From Paenibacillus sp. Root444D2 (GTDB lineage: Bacteria > Bacillota > Bacilli > Paenibacillales > NBRC-103111): a stretch of DNA of 64,000 nucleotides. Positions 47,891-57,600 of the stretch are shown in pieces. Below the pieces are notes generated by a model. That model ran no database searches. It was not told the DNA's origin and worked only from the letters and a program-made list of their open reading frames with translations. The stretch spans positions 224-64,223 of the forward strand of contig NZ_LMEO01000020.1 in NCBI RefSeq assembly GCF_001426375.1, written 5' to 3'. A program made the translations under genes and the position numbers. Position 1 is the first letter of the stretch, and each line of letters starts with the position of its first letter.

Positions 47891-50800
47891 ATGAACTTAT
47901 TCCAATTACATAAAAAGTTTGCTAATGCAGACCCGCGTTTCGGACCGGTCCCCTTCTGGTGGTGGAGTGCTGAAGAGGTGACGGCGGAGCGAATTCGCTG
48001 GCAAATGAAAAAGTTTCGCGACGGAGGGCTGCGTAACATCGGCATTATTAATTTGGCCCCCACAGGACCGCAGTATGGTTCTGTGAGCGATCTTCCCGTG
48101 TTTGCAAGCGAGGATTGGTGGTGCATGTTCGAGGTTGCTTTGCGCGAAGCAGAGCGATTGGGCATGTATCTTTGGTTTTATGATCAAATTGGATTTTCCG
48201 GATCCAACATGCCGTCTCGTATTGTGACAGAGGATCCAGAAATGGGCGGGTATCAATTACGCCGATTCATGCATGGCGAGGAGATGCCAAAGTCTTCGGA
48301 AGTCCTTCTTGAAACAAAAGATTATGTGTATGCTTCGGTACGTCAGGGCTTCAATTGGCTCGATCCTAAGGCAACGGGACAATTGATTGACCGGATTCAC
48401 GGTGAAATGGAGCGCCGCTTCCCTTACGATCTCGGCAAGACGATTGTGGGAAGCTTTCAGGACGAACTTCCACCGCTGCCTCTGTGGACACCTGAGTTGA
48501 CGGATCGTTACAAAGAAAGGTTTAAAGAGGATTTAACGCCTTTTCTACCGGCATTGTATGATCCGCTTCCTGGGTCTGAACAAGTGCGTCGTCGTGTTTA
48601 CCGTCTTGCTGCTGAGCTTGCAGAACAATCGTTCTTTATTCCACTCGGTGAATGGCACCGGCAGCGCGGAATGCTCATTTGCTGCGATCAAGCCGGACCA
48701 GCCAGAAGAGCAGATCCTAACGGGGCGCAGCGGCTTTATTTGGATTATTTTCGGACACATCGATGGTATAACGCTTCAGGAAGCGACATGGATGGCGAAA
48801 TTAAGCCGCATTCGTCCATGGCGCATTTACACGGCGGTTCACGCGTATTCTTAGAAGCATTCCATTCCAGCGGTTGGGGCGGGACATTGGAGGAAACGAT
48901 GCATTGGTTGATCCCATGGTTTCAAGCGGGAGCAACCGTATATAGTCCCCATGCCGTTTACTATAGCACCCGTGGCGGTTGGTGGGAGTGGGCTCCGCCC
49001 GATACGGGATGGCGCCAGCCTTATTTCGAGCATTATCCGGTCTTTGCCGACTCGATTAGCCGTATTTGTTATTTATTGAGTGAGGGGACGCACGTTTGCG
49101 ACGTTGCTGTCCATTACCCGTCATATGCGGTATGCGGATACTTGTCTTTGGCGGATGGGAAAATGAATGAGCATCCGATGGGGGTCTCGAATCGTGAGCA
49201 CAACAATCAAGTAGCCCATATCCAAAACGTATATAGGAAAATAACAGGCAGTTGGAGCCGCAGAGATCACAAGCAGCCTGGTGCGCTAAGGAAAGCGCAG
49301 CTTGATTTCGATATTGCAGACGATAGTGCTCTGCAAAAAGCTACATCAGAAAAGGGCAAACTAAAAATCGCGGATGAGCATTTTTCCGTTTTACTTTTGT
49401 GCGGAACAACCGTTATGGATGAGGAAGCACGCGCACGAACCGAAGCATGGTTGAATGAAGGCGGTTTTGTGATTGCTATTGATGTACCGGAAGTTGAACG
49501 GGATTTGGCTGGCGCCATATATGTCGATTCAGCAGAGGATGCTGTAGCACTCATGGAATCCCGTATTCCGAAAAGGGTGGAGGGACCAGGTGAATCCTTG
49601 CATCGCAAAATCGAGGATGCCGACATCTACTTGCTTCTTCCAGAGAACGGAGCTTTGTTAAGCATGCATCAACCAGCATGTCCGGATACCGTATTACCGG
49701 AGTCTGCCGTTTACCGATTAAGAACTGATCGTGAGCCTCAAATTTGGGATCCGGTTAACGGATCTATGGAGCCGATTCCGTATAAACGCGAAGGCGAATG
49801 GATTGAATTGCAAGTTTCATTCACATCCTGGCCTGCTGCGTTGATCGTATGCGCTGAGCCGAATGCAACCATTGCGGCATTGGAAAATAATCATGAAGAC
49901 TTCCCAAATCGTCCCTTTCCAGCACAAATCGGTCAATTGGAAGCGAGCGGGAAAAGGCTGGAGTTGGCAGTTGGCGATTGGCGCATCCGAGTGGAGCCCA
50001 CTTTGGACAACCGGTACGGGGACTTTGATTTGCATGGCGAACATAACGGCTTTATGCCGATCGAACGACGCATGATGAGTGTGCGCTTAGAGAGGGAGGA
50101 GACAGAGGGGGAGAAGGCTGACTGGCATAAACCCGGTTTGGATGAATCCAATTGGTTGACGAGATTGTGGAGCGAATCCGCTTATTGGCATGTATGCCAT
50201 GGAGAAGAGTTCGACGAATTGCGTTCTGTTCAAAAAGTGTACAGTAACGTGTTTGGAGATCTTGCCATGCGTTCTTGGGCGGGCCGTATGGGTCGTGTTC
50301 CTCGTCGATTTCTCAATCTTGGTGAGTTGAAAAAAAGAGAATTCGTTTGGGCAAAAACATTTGTTATTTCACCTTCGAGTGGACGTTACTGGATCCGGTC
50401 AGAAAGTAACTCTAACATTACTGGACATATCAATGGCAAGGAGATCGCATGGAGCGGAGGACCCGAGGAGCAAACGGCATGGATCGAGCTGCAAGAAGGG
50501 AGCAATGAGCTGCTGTTGAGGGCACAAGCTATCGGAAACGGGGTCATAAGGGCAGGCATTGAAGTGAACACGATCGCACGTCTGCCACTTCCGAAATGGT
50601 TATTTACCCTTCATCCTAATTTGCAATCCAGCTTGATGAACCACATCGAAAGCAGACGCGATCACCCATATCAACGGGTTCGAATCGTGTTTGCCGCTCG
50701 CGGGAGAGCCATACTTTATGTGAACGGTGTCAATGTGACCGAGCACGGGGATTTCAACCCTTACATCCGGCAAGGACAGGAAGAAATAGATGTTACGGCT

Positions 50801-51754
50801 CTATGGCAATACGGCATGAATGAAGTCAGGGTTGCTTTACCCGAAGGGAAAGGCGAGGTATTTGTAGACGGAGTTATTGAGCTGCAGAATGGTGAGTCTA
50901 TAACTTTCTTCTCTGGTGAAAATTGGTTCGACGAACAAGGGAATGCTCCGGGTATCCATCATTTCTCCGTTCTCCAATTTGCGGAAACGGAGTCATTATG
51001 GATTTCTGCTAGGCCGCATCCGCTTCCGATGGTGGGCTGGCTTATGCCTGAATCTGTTCCCGAGCCGAAGCCGCTCTCTTTCTCTGCTGATCCTACCTGC
51101 AACGGAAGACCCGTTTGGCTGCGCTTTCCCCTGCCTATAGGAGCGAAGAGAATGCGTATCGAAAGCGCATGGGAGATGCGTGTTTGGATTAATGGCACAG
51201 AAGTCGCAGCAAATGGCGGCAATGTGGAGTTTGAGCCACAGCTAGCTGGGGCCTTAGCTGCCGTAAGAATAACTCCAGATGGACCGTCTACAGAAGCGGC
51301 CGTTCTTCTTGCACCGATTCGCTTCGAGACGACACCTGTACAAGGCTCGTTAGGTGATTGGCGGACATCACTTTGTTTGCCCCATCATAGCGGCGCAGTG
51401 GAGTACGAAACTGTTTTTGAGACTTCATCTCACGTTGGTGCCGAACTTGAATTGGGGCACGTCAGGGGGACCGCGGAAGTTTGGGTAGAAGGTATGCCTT
51501 TAGGAGTAAGGCTTTGGAGACCATATCGGTTCACTCTCCCGAAATTGCCTGAAGGCAAGCATCGGCTTAGGATCCGGGTGACAAACACACTTGGCACACA
51601 CTACGAAATCGGCAAGCCAACAAGTCTGGTGGGAGGAAATCCTGAGGTAACCTATTGGAACCGAGGCCGAAATGAGGATGAGCTTGGTTGGCAGGAATGG
51701 TTTCCCACCGGCGGTTTATATGGACCTGTCGTGATCGTTACGGGTGATGTTTAA
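47891..51754 (+). CDS. Giant GH106-like glycoside hydrolase
   Basis: A 1287-residue cytoplasmic protein. It opens with the GH106-like VPFWWWSAEEV (~18-28), GGLRNIGIINLAPTGP (~47-62) and MYLWFYDQIGFSGSN (~91-105), aligning in order with the 15.8 kb enzyme. Acidic segments (GSFQDELPPLP ~193) are candidates for the active site. After the barrel comes a Rossmann-like part (~490-590) and several beta-sandwich, galactose-binding-like domains (~700-1287). Likely an alpha-L-rhamnosidase or a related debranching enzyme. RBS GGAAGGAAGAGG is upstream. It is some 260 residues longer than its homologue, mostly through extra C-terminal domains. Confidence 0.78.
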   Translation: MNLFQLHKKFANADPRFGPVPFWWWSAEEVTAERIRWQMKKFRDGGLRNIGIINLAPTGPQYGSVSDLPVFASEDWWCMFEVALREAERLGMYLWFYDQIGFSGSNMPSRIVTEDPEMGGYQLRRFMHGEEMPKSSEVLLETKDYVYASVRQGFNWLDPKATGQLIDRIHGEMERRFPYDLGKTIVGSFQDELPPLPLWTPELTDRYKERFKEDLTPFLPALYDPLPGSEQVRRRVYRLAAELAEQSFFIPLGEWHRQRGMLICCDQAGPARRADPNGAQRLYLDYFRTHRWYNASGSDMDGEIKPHSSMAHLHGGSRVFLEAFHSSGWGGTLEETMHWLIPWFQAGATVYSPHAVYYSTRGGWWEWAPPDTGWRQPYFEHYPVFADSISRICYLLSEGTHVCDVAVHYPSYAVCGYLSLADGKMNEHPMGVSNREHNNQVAHIQNVYRKITGSWSRRDHKQPGALRKAQLDFDIADDSALQKATSEKGKLKIADEHFSVLLLCGTTVMDEEARARTEAWLNEGGFVIAIDVPEVERDLAGAIYVDSAEDAVALMESRIPKRVEGPGESLHRKIEDADIYLLLPENGALLSMHQPACPDTVLPESAVYRLRTDREPQIWDPVNGSMEPIPYKREGEWIELQVSFTSWPAALIVCAEPNATIAALENNHEDFPNRPFPAQIGQLEASGKRLELAVGDWRIRVEPTLDNRYGDFDLHGEHNGFMPIERRMMSVRLEREETEGEKADWHKPGLDESNWLTRLWSESAYWHVCHGEEFDELRSVQKVYSNVFGDLAMRSWAGRMGRVPRRFLNLGELKKREFVWAKTFVISPSSGRYWIRSESNSNITGHINGKEIAWSGGPEEQTAWIELQEGSNELLLRAQAIGNGVIRAGIEVNTIARLPLPKWLFTLHPNLQSSLMNHIESRRDHPYQRVRIVFAARGRAILYVNGVNVTEHGDFNPYIRQGQEEIDVTALWQYGMNEVRVALPEGKGEVFVDGVIELQNGESITFFSGENWFDEQGNAPGIHHFSVLQFAETESLWISARPHPLPMVGWLMPESVPEPKPLSFSADPTCNGRPVWLRFPLPIGAKRMRIESAWEMRVWINGTEVAANGGNVEFEPQLAGALAAVRITPDGPSTEAAVLLAPIRFETTPVQGSLGDWRTSLCLPHHSGAVEYETVFETSSHVGAELELGHVRGTAEVWVEGMPLGVRLWRPYRFTLPKLPEGKHRLRIRVTNTLGTHYEIGKPTSLVGGNPEVTYWNRGRNEDELGWQEWFPTGGLYGPVVIVTGDV

Positions 51755-51763
51755 GGATACTAG

Positions 51764-51947
51764 TGTTGCATTCTGTACAACAATTGGGAGGCCTAAAGGC
51801 TATTTTGCAACTTGAAGTTGCAGTTCGTACAACATTTTGAGCCCATTCGCTGCAAAATCGGCTGTATCGGGCCCAATTGGTGTACATTATGCAACAACGA
51901 AGGGTGAGAGGCTAGATTTAGGCAGCAATTGTTGCAATTTTACAACA
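51764..51947. repeat. Structured inverted-repeat element
   Basis: Two 25 bp arms (51764-51788 and 51872-51896) are inverted copies with four mismatches, starting TGTTGCATTCTGTAC on the left. Nested inside are a second inverted pair (51797-51809 with 51851-51863) and a small hairpin GCAACTT-G-AAGTTGC (51807-51821). The core TTGCA-N4/6-TACAACA recurs at 51768, 51818, inverted at 51881-51896 and again near 51930. It looks like a non-coding, possibly mobile (MITE-like) or RNA-forming element. The rest of the 51755-52288 gap holds a short broken coding-like stretch (51960-52035, VWIDDEGLRFKTS then, one frame off, DVEEVWMNE) and promoter P7. Confidence 0.7.
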
Positions 51948-52083
51948 TCATTCATCCGGCAACCTCAAGTGTGGATAGATGACGAGGGACTCCGATTTAA
52001 GACATCTCGATGTAGAAGAAGTTTGGATGAATGAATAGCAGTCTATAAATTCCAATGGTCTAGGGGATTTAAGTCATGAACAA

Positions 52084-52135
52084 CCTATATTTATGGGATT
52101 ATTGCCCTATGATGTTTTTTTCATTTTATTATACA
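52084..52135 (+). promoter_or_regulatory. Regulon promoter P7
   Basis: Half-sites CCTATA (52084-52089) and CCTATG (52106-52111), 22 bp apart; -10-like TATACA at 52130-52135, 24 bp after the second. It starts the secreted pectinase unit. The leader is about 150 nt long. Confidence 0.65.
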
Positions 52136-52188
52136 TTTTAGTCAAAGCATCGAGACATCGGATATGTGAACCAAAGATTTACAAGTAA

Positions 52189-52203
52189 ATGCAAGCGCTA
52201 TCA
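52189..52203 (+). promoter_or_regulatory. Catabolite-responsive (cre) site
   Basis: ATGCAAGCGCTATCA fits every position of the degenerate cre consensus WTGNAANCGNWNNCW bound by CcpA. It lies about 55 bp downstream of the P7 -10 box, a road-block position, so the secreted pectinase genes are probably repressed when preferred sugars are present. Confidence 0.7.
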
Positions 52204-52288
52204 AAACCTTATTTGGAAAGGGGGGATCATTGAGTTTTCATGTAGATCATTGGAAGGTTAGACAAATTGCATCTGGAGGTGTATAAAT

Positions 52289-54682
52289 TTGCGTATTCAA
52301 ATTCAACGAATACTATGTTTCGCGTTGTTGTTTAATGTTCTGCTAGGAGTCGGAATGCTGGGGCAACCTCCTGCAGCTGCCGCAGATTTAGTTGTTGAAC
52401 CAACTACTTTGCTGGACAAAGATTTTTCTAGCGCAATTGAGGGACAGTCGGCTTCCCAGCTTGGTTTTGATTATTCCACGCTTCCTTCAGGCGCCACGAG
52501 CAGCGCAGTTGTTGAGGTTGATCCGGTAGCTAAACAAAAAGCACTGCATCTTACAGTTAACGGTGCGGGTACCAGCCAGTTCTTGATCAATAAAACCTTC
52601 AGCGAGACAAAAACCGGTACAGTAACGGCAGAGATCACTTTTATGCAGCCGGGTACTTCCAAAGCCAAGGACCAGATTATTTACCTCACGAATGCTGCAG
52701 GCACCAAATCGCTGGTGATTGCGGGTTTGGATTCTTCGAAGGGTGTGGTTTATTGGCCTGATACAGCGCCAGTCGATCTCAAAACACCTTATCAATTGAA
52801 CAAATGGCACACGATAAAAGTTGAACTAAATACACTGACAAAGAGATTTAATATGTGGTTTGACGGTACGCTTATCTCTGCTAGAAAAAATACAAACGAT
52901 GCCATTGATGTGAAAAAGATATCCATCGGCACCCCGGCGGGCAATGGCGAGCTTTATGTCCGCAGCATCAAAGTTTCGCATACGCCACCGAATTATATGC
53001 CAGCAAAGCCTAAAATCGCTTATTGGGTTGGGCGGGATAAATCGATCGCGATGTGGATAGAACCGGACGCATGGGCTTCCAAATATAGTATTAAAATAAA
53101 GGAGAAAGCGGAAGATCCTTGGTATACGACTGCGACATACACATCTATTCCTACATCTATTCCGCCATATGCGTCTCCTTCGGCCAGCAAAATCTGGGAC
53201 CCTGTGACCAATACGGCTGTTGCTTTAACGAATGGCAAGACATACATAGTAGGTGTAGCCGTAATTACCAGGGATGAAACAGCAAAAATAGATTATGAGG
53301 GTGAAATTGCGGAATTTACAGCCACCCCCTACGCCGTTACACCGATCGAAACTCCTGACACCAACGTCATCGGAACCGTTACGGCATATAACAACTACAA
53401 TGCGAACAGATGGTCAATCAATTCCGGTCTCCATGTTGATGACGAGCCATTTGCAGACAGAACGTCTGCACTCAAGATTACCGTTCTTCCAGAGAAGTAT
53501 AGCCGCATGGATTGGATCAAAACACACGCAGATACAATGAAATATACGGGAAGCTCCACAGGCATGCAGATTGCTACTTTTCCAGTTCGGGATAAGGCTT
53601 CGATTTATGTGGCAATGGATCAAAGGGAAACACCGCCTACATGGCTATCATCAGATTCGGGCTGGACGGATACCGGTGATACCATACAATTGGCCGACCC
53701 GGCACTTTCCTATACATTCAAAATTTATCAAAAAGATATGGCCTCTGGATCAACTGTCACAATGGGTCTGAATAATGTAACCGATTATAATGCAGGCAAG
53801 AACGCTGGTTACTTCGTCATGGCTGAACGGGTTCCGACTGGCTTGAAAATGGATTCATTCGTACCTTGGACGAATAAATCCAAGTACACATTGAAGGGTT
53901 CCTTAGATGAAACAAGTGTAACCTTGGCTGTCTATAACAATCAAACTCTTGTCTATGACAGCAGACTAGAGCAGAATCAATTTTCTATGGATGTCGAGTT
54001 GACTCCTGGCGCAAATAACATTGAATTAATAGCAAGAAGAGCTGGCAGCAATTACTCGGATAAAATCTCTGGCATTGTTCATTTTGATCCGGTTGCACCC
54101 GTACTTCATATGACTGTACCACCAACTTCCGTGAAAGACTTTCTTTACAACGTACAAGGAACTGTAGATGAGGAATCAAAAGTAACGATCAAGAACAACG
54201 GCGTATCGGTTGTAGATTCCGTGTACACATCGAGCAACATTCCGTTTTCATATCCGGTGCAGTTGTCGGAAGGAATGAATCAAATGGAAATTTCCGCAAT
54301 TGACGCTGCAGGTAACGAGAGTATGAAAAGCTTTTCCATCGATTATACGTTTTGGGCAGGAAAGCCGAATTTTTACAATTTAAACGAAACTGAATTGACG
54401 ACGTTAGTATCATCAACGGATATGATTGCACAGAAGCAAATAACAAATACAACACCGAATGCAAAGCAAATTACGCTGTTTGTTGTGTTGTTTGATGCGA
54501 ACAAGAAAATGGTTGATTTTTCGACACTTATTGAAGAATTTGCCCCTGGAGAAACCAAAACGTTGAGCACTGGATTTCTGCTGCCTGCAGAAGTGAGTGG
54601 TTACAGTTTGAAAGCATTTATTTGGGACAGTTTGGACGGTATGATGCCCTTATCCGAGGAATCGATTATTGAAGGAGGTTAA
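52289..54682 (+). CDS. Secreted multi-domain protein, LamG-like and Ig-like
   Basis: A 797-residue exported protein. Signal peptide ~1-32. Residues ~40-230 look like a concanavalin/LamG-type jelly roll (closing with LNKWHTIKVELN and ELYVRSIKVSH). A fibronectin-like domain follows (~240-350), then a beta domain (~360-510) and two Ig-like domains (~515-695). The last ~100 residues match in kind the tail of the next protein. No catalytic motif is seen, so substrate binding or partner scaffolding is likely. TTG 52289 follows GGAGGTGTATAAA. It lies four bases from the pectinase gene. Confidence 0.8.
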   Translation: MRIQIQRILCFALLFNVLLGVGMLGQPPAAAADLVVEPTTLLDKDFSSAIEGQSASQLGFDYSTLPSGATSSAVVEVDPVAKQKALHLTVNGAGTSQFLINKTFSETKTGTVTAEITFMQPGTSKAKDQIIYLTNAAGTKSLVIAGLDSSKGVVYWPDTAPVDLKTPYQLNKWHTIKVELNTLTKRFNMWFDGTLISARKNTNDAIDVKKISIGTPAGNGELYVRSIKVSHTPPNYMPAKPKIAYWVGRDKSIAMWIEPDAWASKYSIKIKEKAEDPWYTTATYTSIPTSIPPYASPSASKIWDPVTNTAVALTNGKTYIVGVAVITRDETAKIDYEGEIAEFTATPYAVTPIETPDTNVIGTVTAYNNYNANRWSINSGLHVDDEPFADRTSALKITVLPEKYSRMDWIKTHADTMKYTGSSTGMQIATFPVRDKASIYVAMDQRETPPTWLSSDSGWTDTGDTIQLADPALSYTFKIYQKDMASGSTVTMGLNNVTDYNAGKNAGYFVMAERVPTGLKMDSFVPWTNKSKYTLKGSLDETSVTLAVYNNQTLVYDSRLEQNQFSMDVELTPGANNIELIARRAGSNYSDKISGIVHFDPVAPVLHMTVPPTSVKDFLYNVQGTVDEESKVTIKNNGVSVVDSVYTSSNIPFSYPVQLSEGMNQMEISAIDAAGNESMKSFSIDYTFWAGKPNFYNLNETELTTLVSSTDMIAQKQITNTTPNAKQITLFVVLFDANKKMVDFSTLIEEFAPGETKTLSTGFLLPAEVSGYSLKAFIWDSLDGMMPLSEESIIEGG

Positions 54683-54685
54683 CAC

Positions 54686-57600
54686 ATGAAGAAGGCCCTA
54701 AGTATAGGGATGTGCCTTTTGCTAGGATTAAGCGTATTCCCGTTAACTATGAATGCTGAAGCTTCAACGATGTCGACTATGGCGCAGACAATATCTGTAC
54801 TCACGAATCCGACAGGACTGACAGGGACTTCAGGCGATAATCAGGTTGCTTTATCCTGGAATTCCGTATCGGGTGCCGTATCGTACAAGGTGAAGCGAAG
54901 CGCGATAAACGGCGGACCGTATGAAACGATCGCAAGTAATATTTCAACTATATCTTACACGGATACTTCAGCTTCAAACGGCATGATCTACTACTACGTG
55001 GTGACAGCTGTCGGCTCAACAATGGAGAGCATGATCTCGAATCAGGCTAAAGCTGCTCCGTACACTCCGATTTCGGGGGCACCTGCCGTTCCTGTTGATT
55101 TCTCTGCCACAGCAAATGACGGAAGTGTAGAATTATCATGGACGGCAGTTCCTGGAGCAGCTTCTTATTCTTTAAAAAGAGGCGAAACGAGCGGCGGTCC
55201 GTATACGGCCGTTGGCAGTGGTCTGACTTCAACGACTTACAAGGATACTACGGTTACAAATGGGAAGCAGTACTATTATGTCGTCTCAGCTGTAAATTCT
55301 AGCGGTGAAAGCCAACATACAGATGAGCTTATTGTCACACCTGCTAGGGTTGTTACTGTAGCACAGGATGGAAGCGGCGATTTCACAAACGTGACTAATG
55401 CTCTCGCTACCATTCCTGCTAATAATAATGTCCGTACGGTCATTTATTTGAAAAAGGGTACATATCGAGAAAGATCTATCGTAACCGCTCCTTATGTGAG
55501 CCTTGTGGGTGCTGGACGGGATGATACGAAAATCGTTTACGACCTTTCAAACGCTGATATGCCTAACCAAGCTGTAAATGGCGCAACCGTAGCTGTAAGT
55601 GGAGATTATTTTACTGCAGCTAACCTGACGATTGAAAATGACTCCAAGCCAAGCGACGGTCAGGCTCTAGCCTTGTCCGTTAACGCAGACCAAGCCGTTT
55701 TTGAGAATGTGAAGCTTGTCGGCTATCAAGATACGTTGTACGCGGGTATCCGAACGGCTAGTCCGCGACTCGGCCGACAGTATTATCGCAACAGTGTGAT
55801 TATGGGCCGCACAGACTTTATTTATGGTCCGGCAAGTGCAGCCGTATTCGATCATGTTGATGCAATCAGTATAAATGCATCGGATTCAGGCGGTTATGTT
55901 ACGGCGGCTGCAACAAAAAATGAAACTGATCCTGGCCTTGTGTTTATCAATTCAAGGCTTCTGAAAGACAGTTCCACCAATGGTCTTCATTATTTGGGCA
56001 GACCATGGCAGGATAAGCCATCTACGCGTTACATCAATACCTGGATGGATAGTCATATACAGCCTGAAGGCTGGACGCCCATGCAAGTTCCGCCTTTCTT
56101 CTATGGAGAATATAACAGCACCGGTCCGGGTGCAAATCCGGGTACGCGGGTCATGGGAACACAAATGACAGCTGACGAGGCTAGTGCCTTAACGATTCCG
56201 CGAATGTTTGACGGATGGGATCCAAGTAAATCGGTCATCATTCCAATGATGTTTCCAAAACTTACTCCTGCTGTTTCACCGGCGTTGCCAGACGGGCAAA
56301 ATGGGGCTTATACCAAACCGGTGATGGTTTATATGGAAGTGGACGGAGCGCTTCCTGAGGACAATCGTGTTCAGTATCGGATAAATGGCGGAAGTTGGGG
56401 TGCCTATACGACTGAATTCGAGGTCGGCCAAACAGGTACGAACATGATCGACTATCGTTTTGTCGACAAAGCAGGCAATGCGAGCGCTGTAAAAACATTA
56501 ACAATCAAAATCGATCCGACTGCCACAACAAGAGCTCCGGCTTTCCCAGGGGCTGAAGGAGCCGCCATGTATGCAAAAGGTGGCCGTGGGGGTCAAGTTT
56601 ATGAAGTAACGACCCTACAGGATTATGACCCTTCGAAGGGTGAAGCCGCTATTCCGGGTACTTTGCGAGATGCTGTAAGTACAGGAAATCGGACGGTAGT
56701 GTTTAGAGTATCCGGTACGATTAACCTGAAGAGGGGACTGGATATTACTTCCGGGAACTTGACAATAGCAGGGCAAACTGCACCCGGTGATGGTATTGCT
56801 GTTAGCGGGTATATGGTCAAGTTCGGAAATAACGACATAGGAACAGATCTTATTATCCGATATATACGTTTTAGAAATGGCATTAACGTGTTAAGCGATA
56901 CGGCTGACATTTCGGGCAACAATATTATTGTCGATCACTGCTCCTTCAGTTGGAGCTCGGATGAGACGTTCACTGTGAAAAATCGTAAAAACTTTACAGT
57001 TCAGTGGAGCATCATTAGCGACAGTCTGAATCAGTCGATTCACGGCAAAGGAGCGCACGGTTACGGGGGGATATGGGGGGGGACGAATGCGACCTATCAC
57101 CATAATCTGATCGCCAATCATAACAGTAGAAACCCTCGTTTTGACCGACAAACAGATCCGGACAATTATCCGACCAAAATCGACTATCGAAATAACGTTG
57201 TGTATAACTGGGGTGCAAACTCAGCGTACGGCGGCGAGCAGGCAGCGGGTATCAATATGATCAACAACTACTACAAGCCAGGTCCGAGTACATTTGATAA
57301 TGTGAAAAACCGGATCGTCGCGCCGTCCAGCGCAATATTCAGCGGTACATGGTATATCGATGGCAATTATATGGAAGGATCACCAGATGTTTCGGCAGAT
57401 AACTGGGTTACAAACAGCAATGGGTCATGGAAAGCAATCAGTCCTGAAGGACCCTTAGTTCGCAAGTTTGAGCCTATGGTTATTCCTGACGCATCGGACC
57501 CTATCGGCGGTTCCGTTACTACGGACACGGCGCAAGTCGCCTATGAGAAAGTGCTGGAAAGTGCGGGCGCCTCTTTGCCTAAGAGAGATTCTTTGGATGC

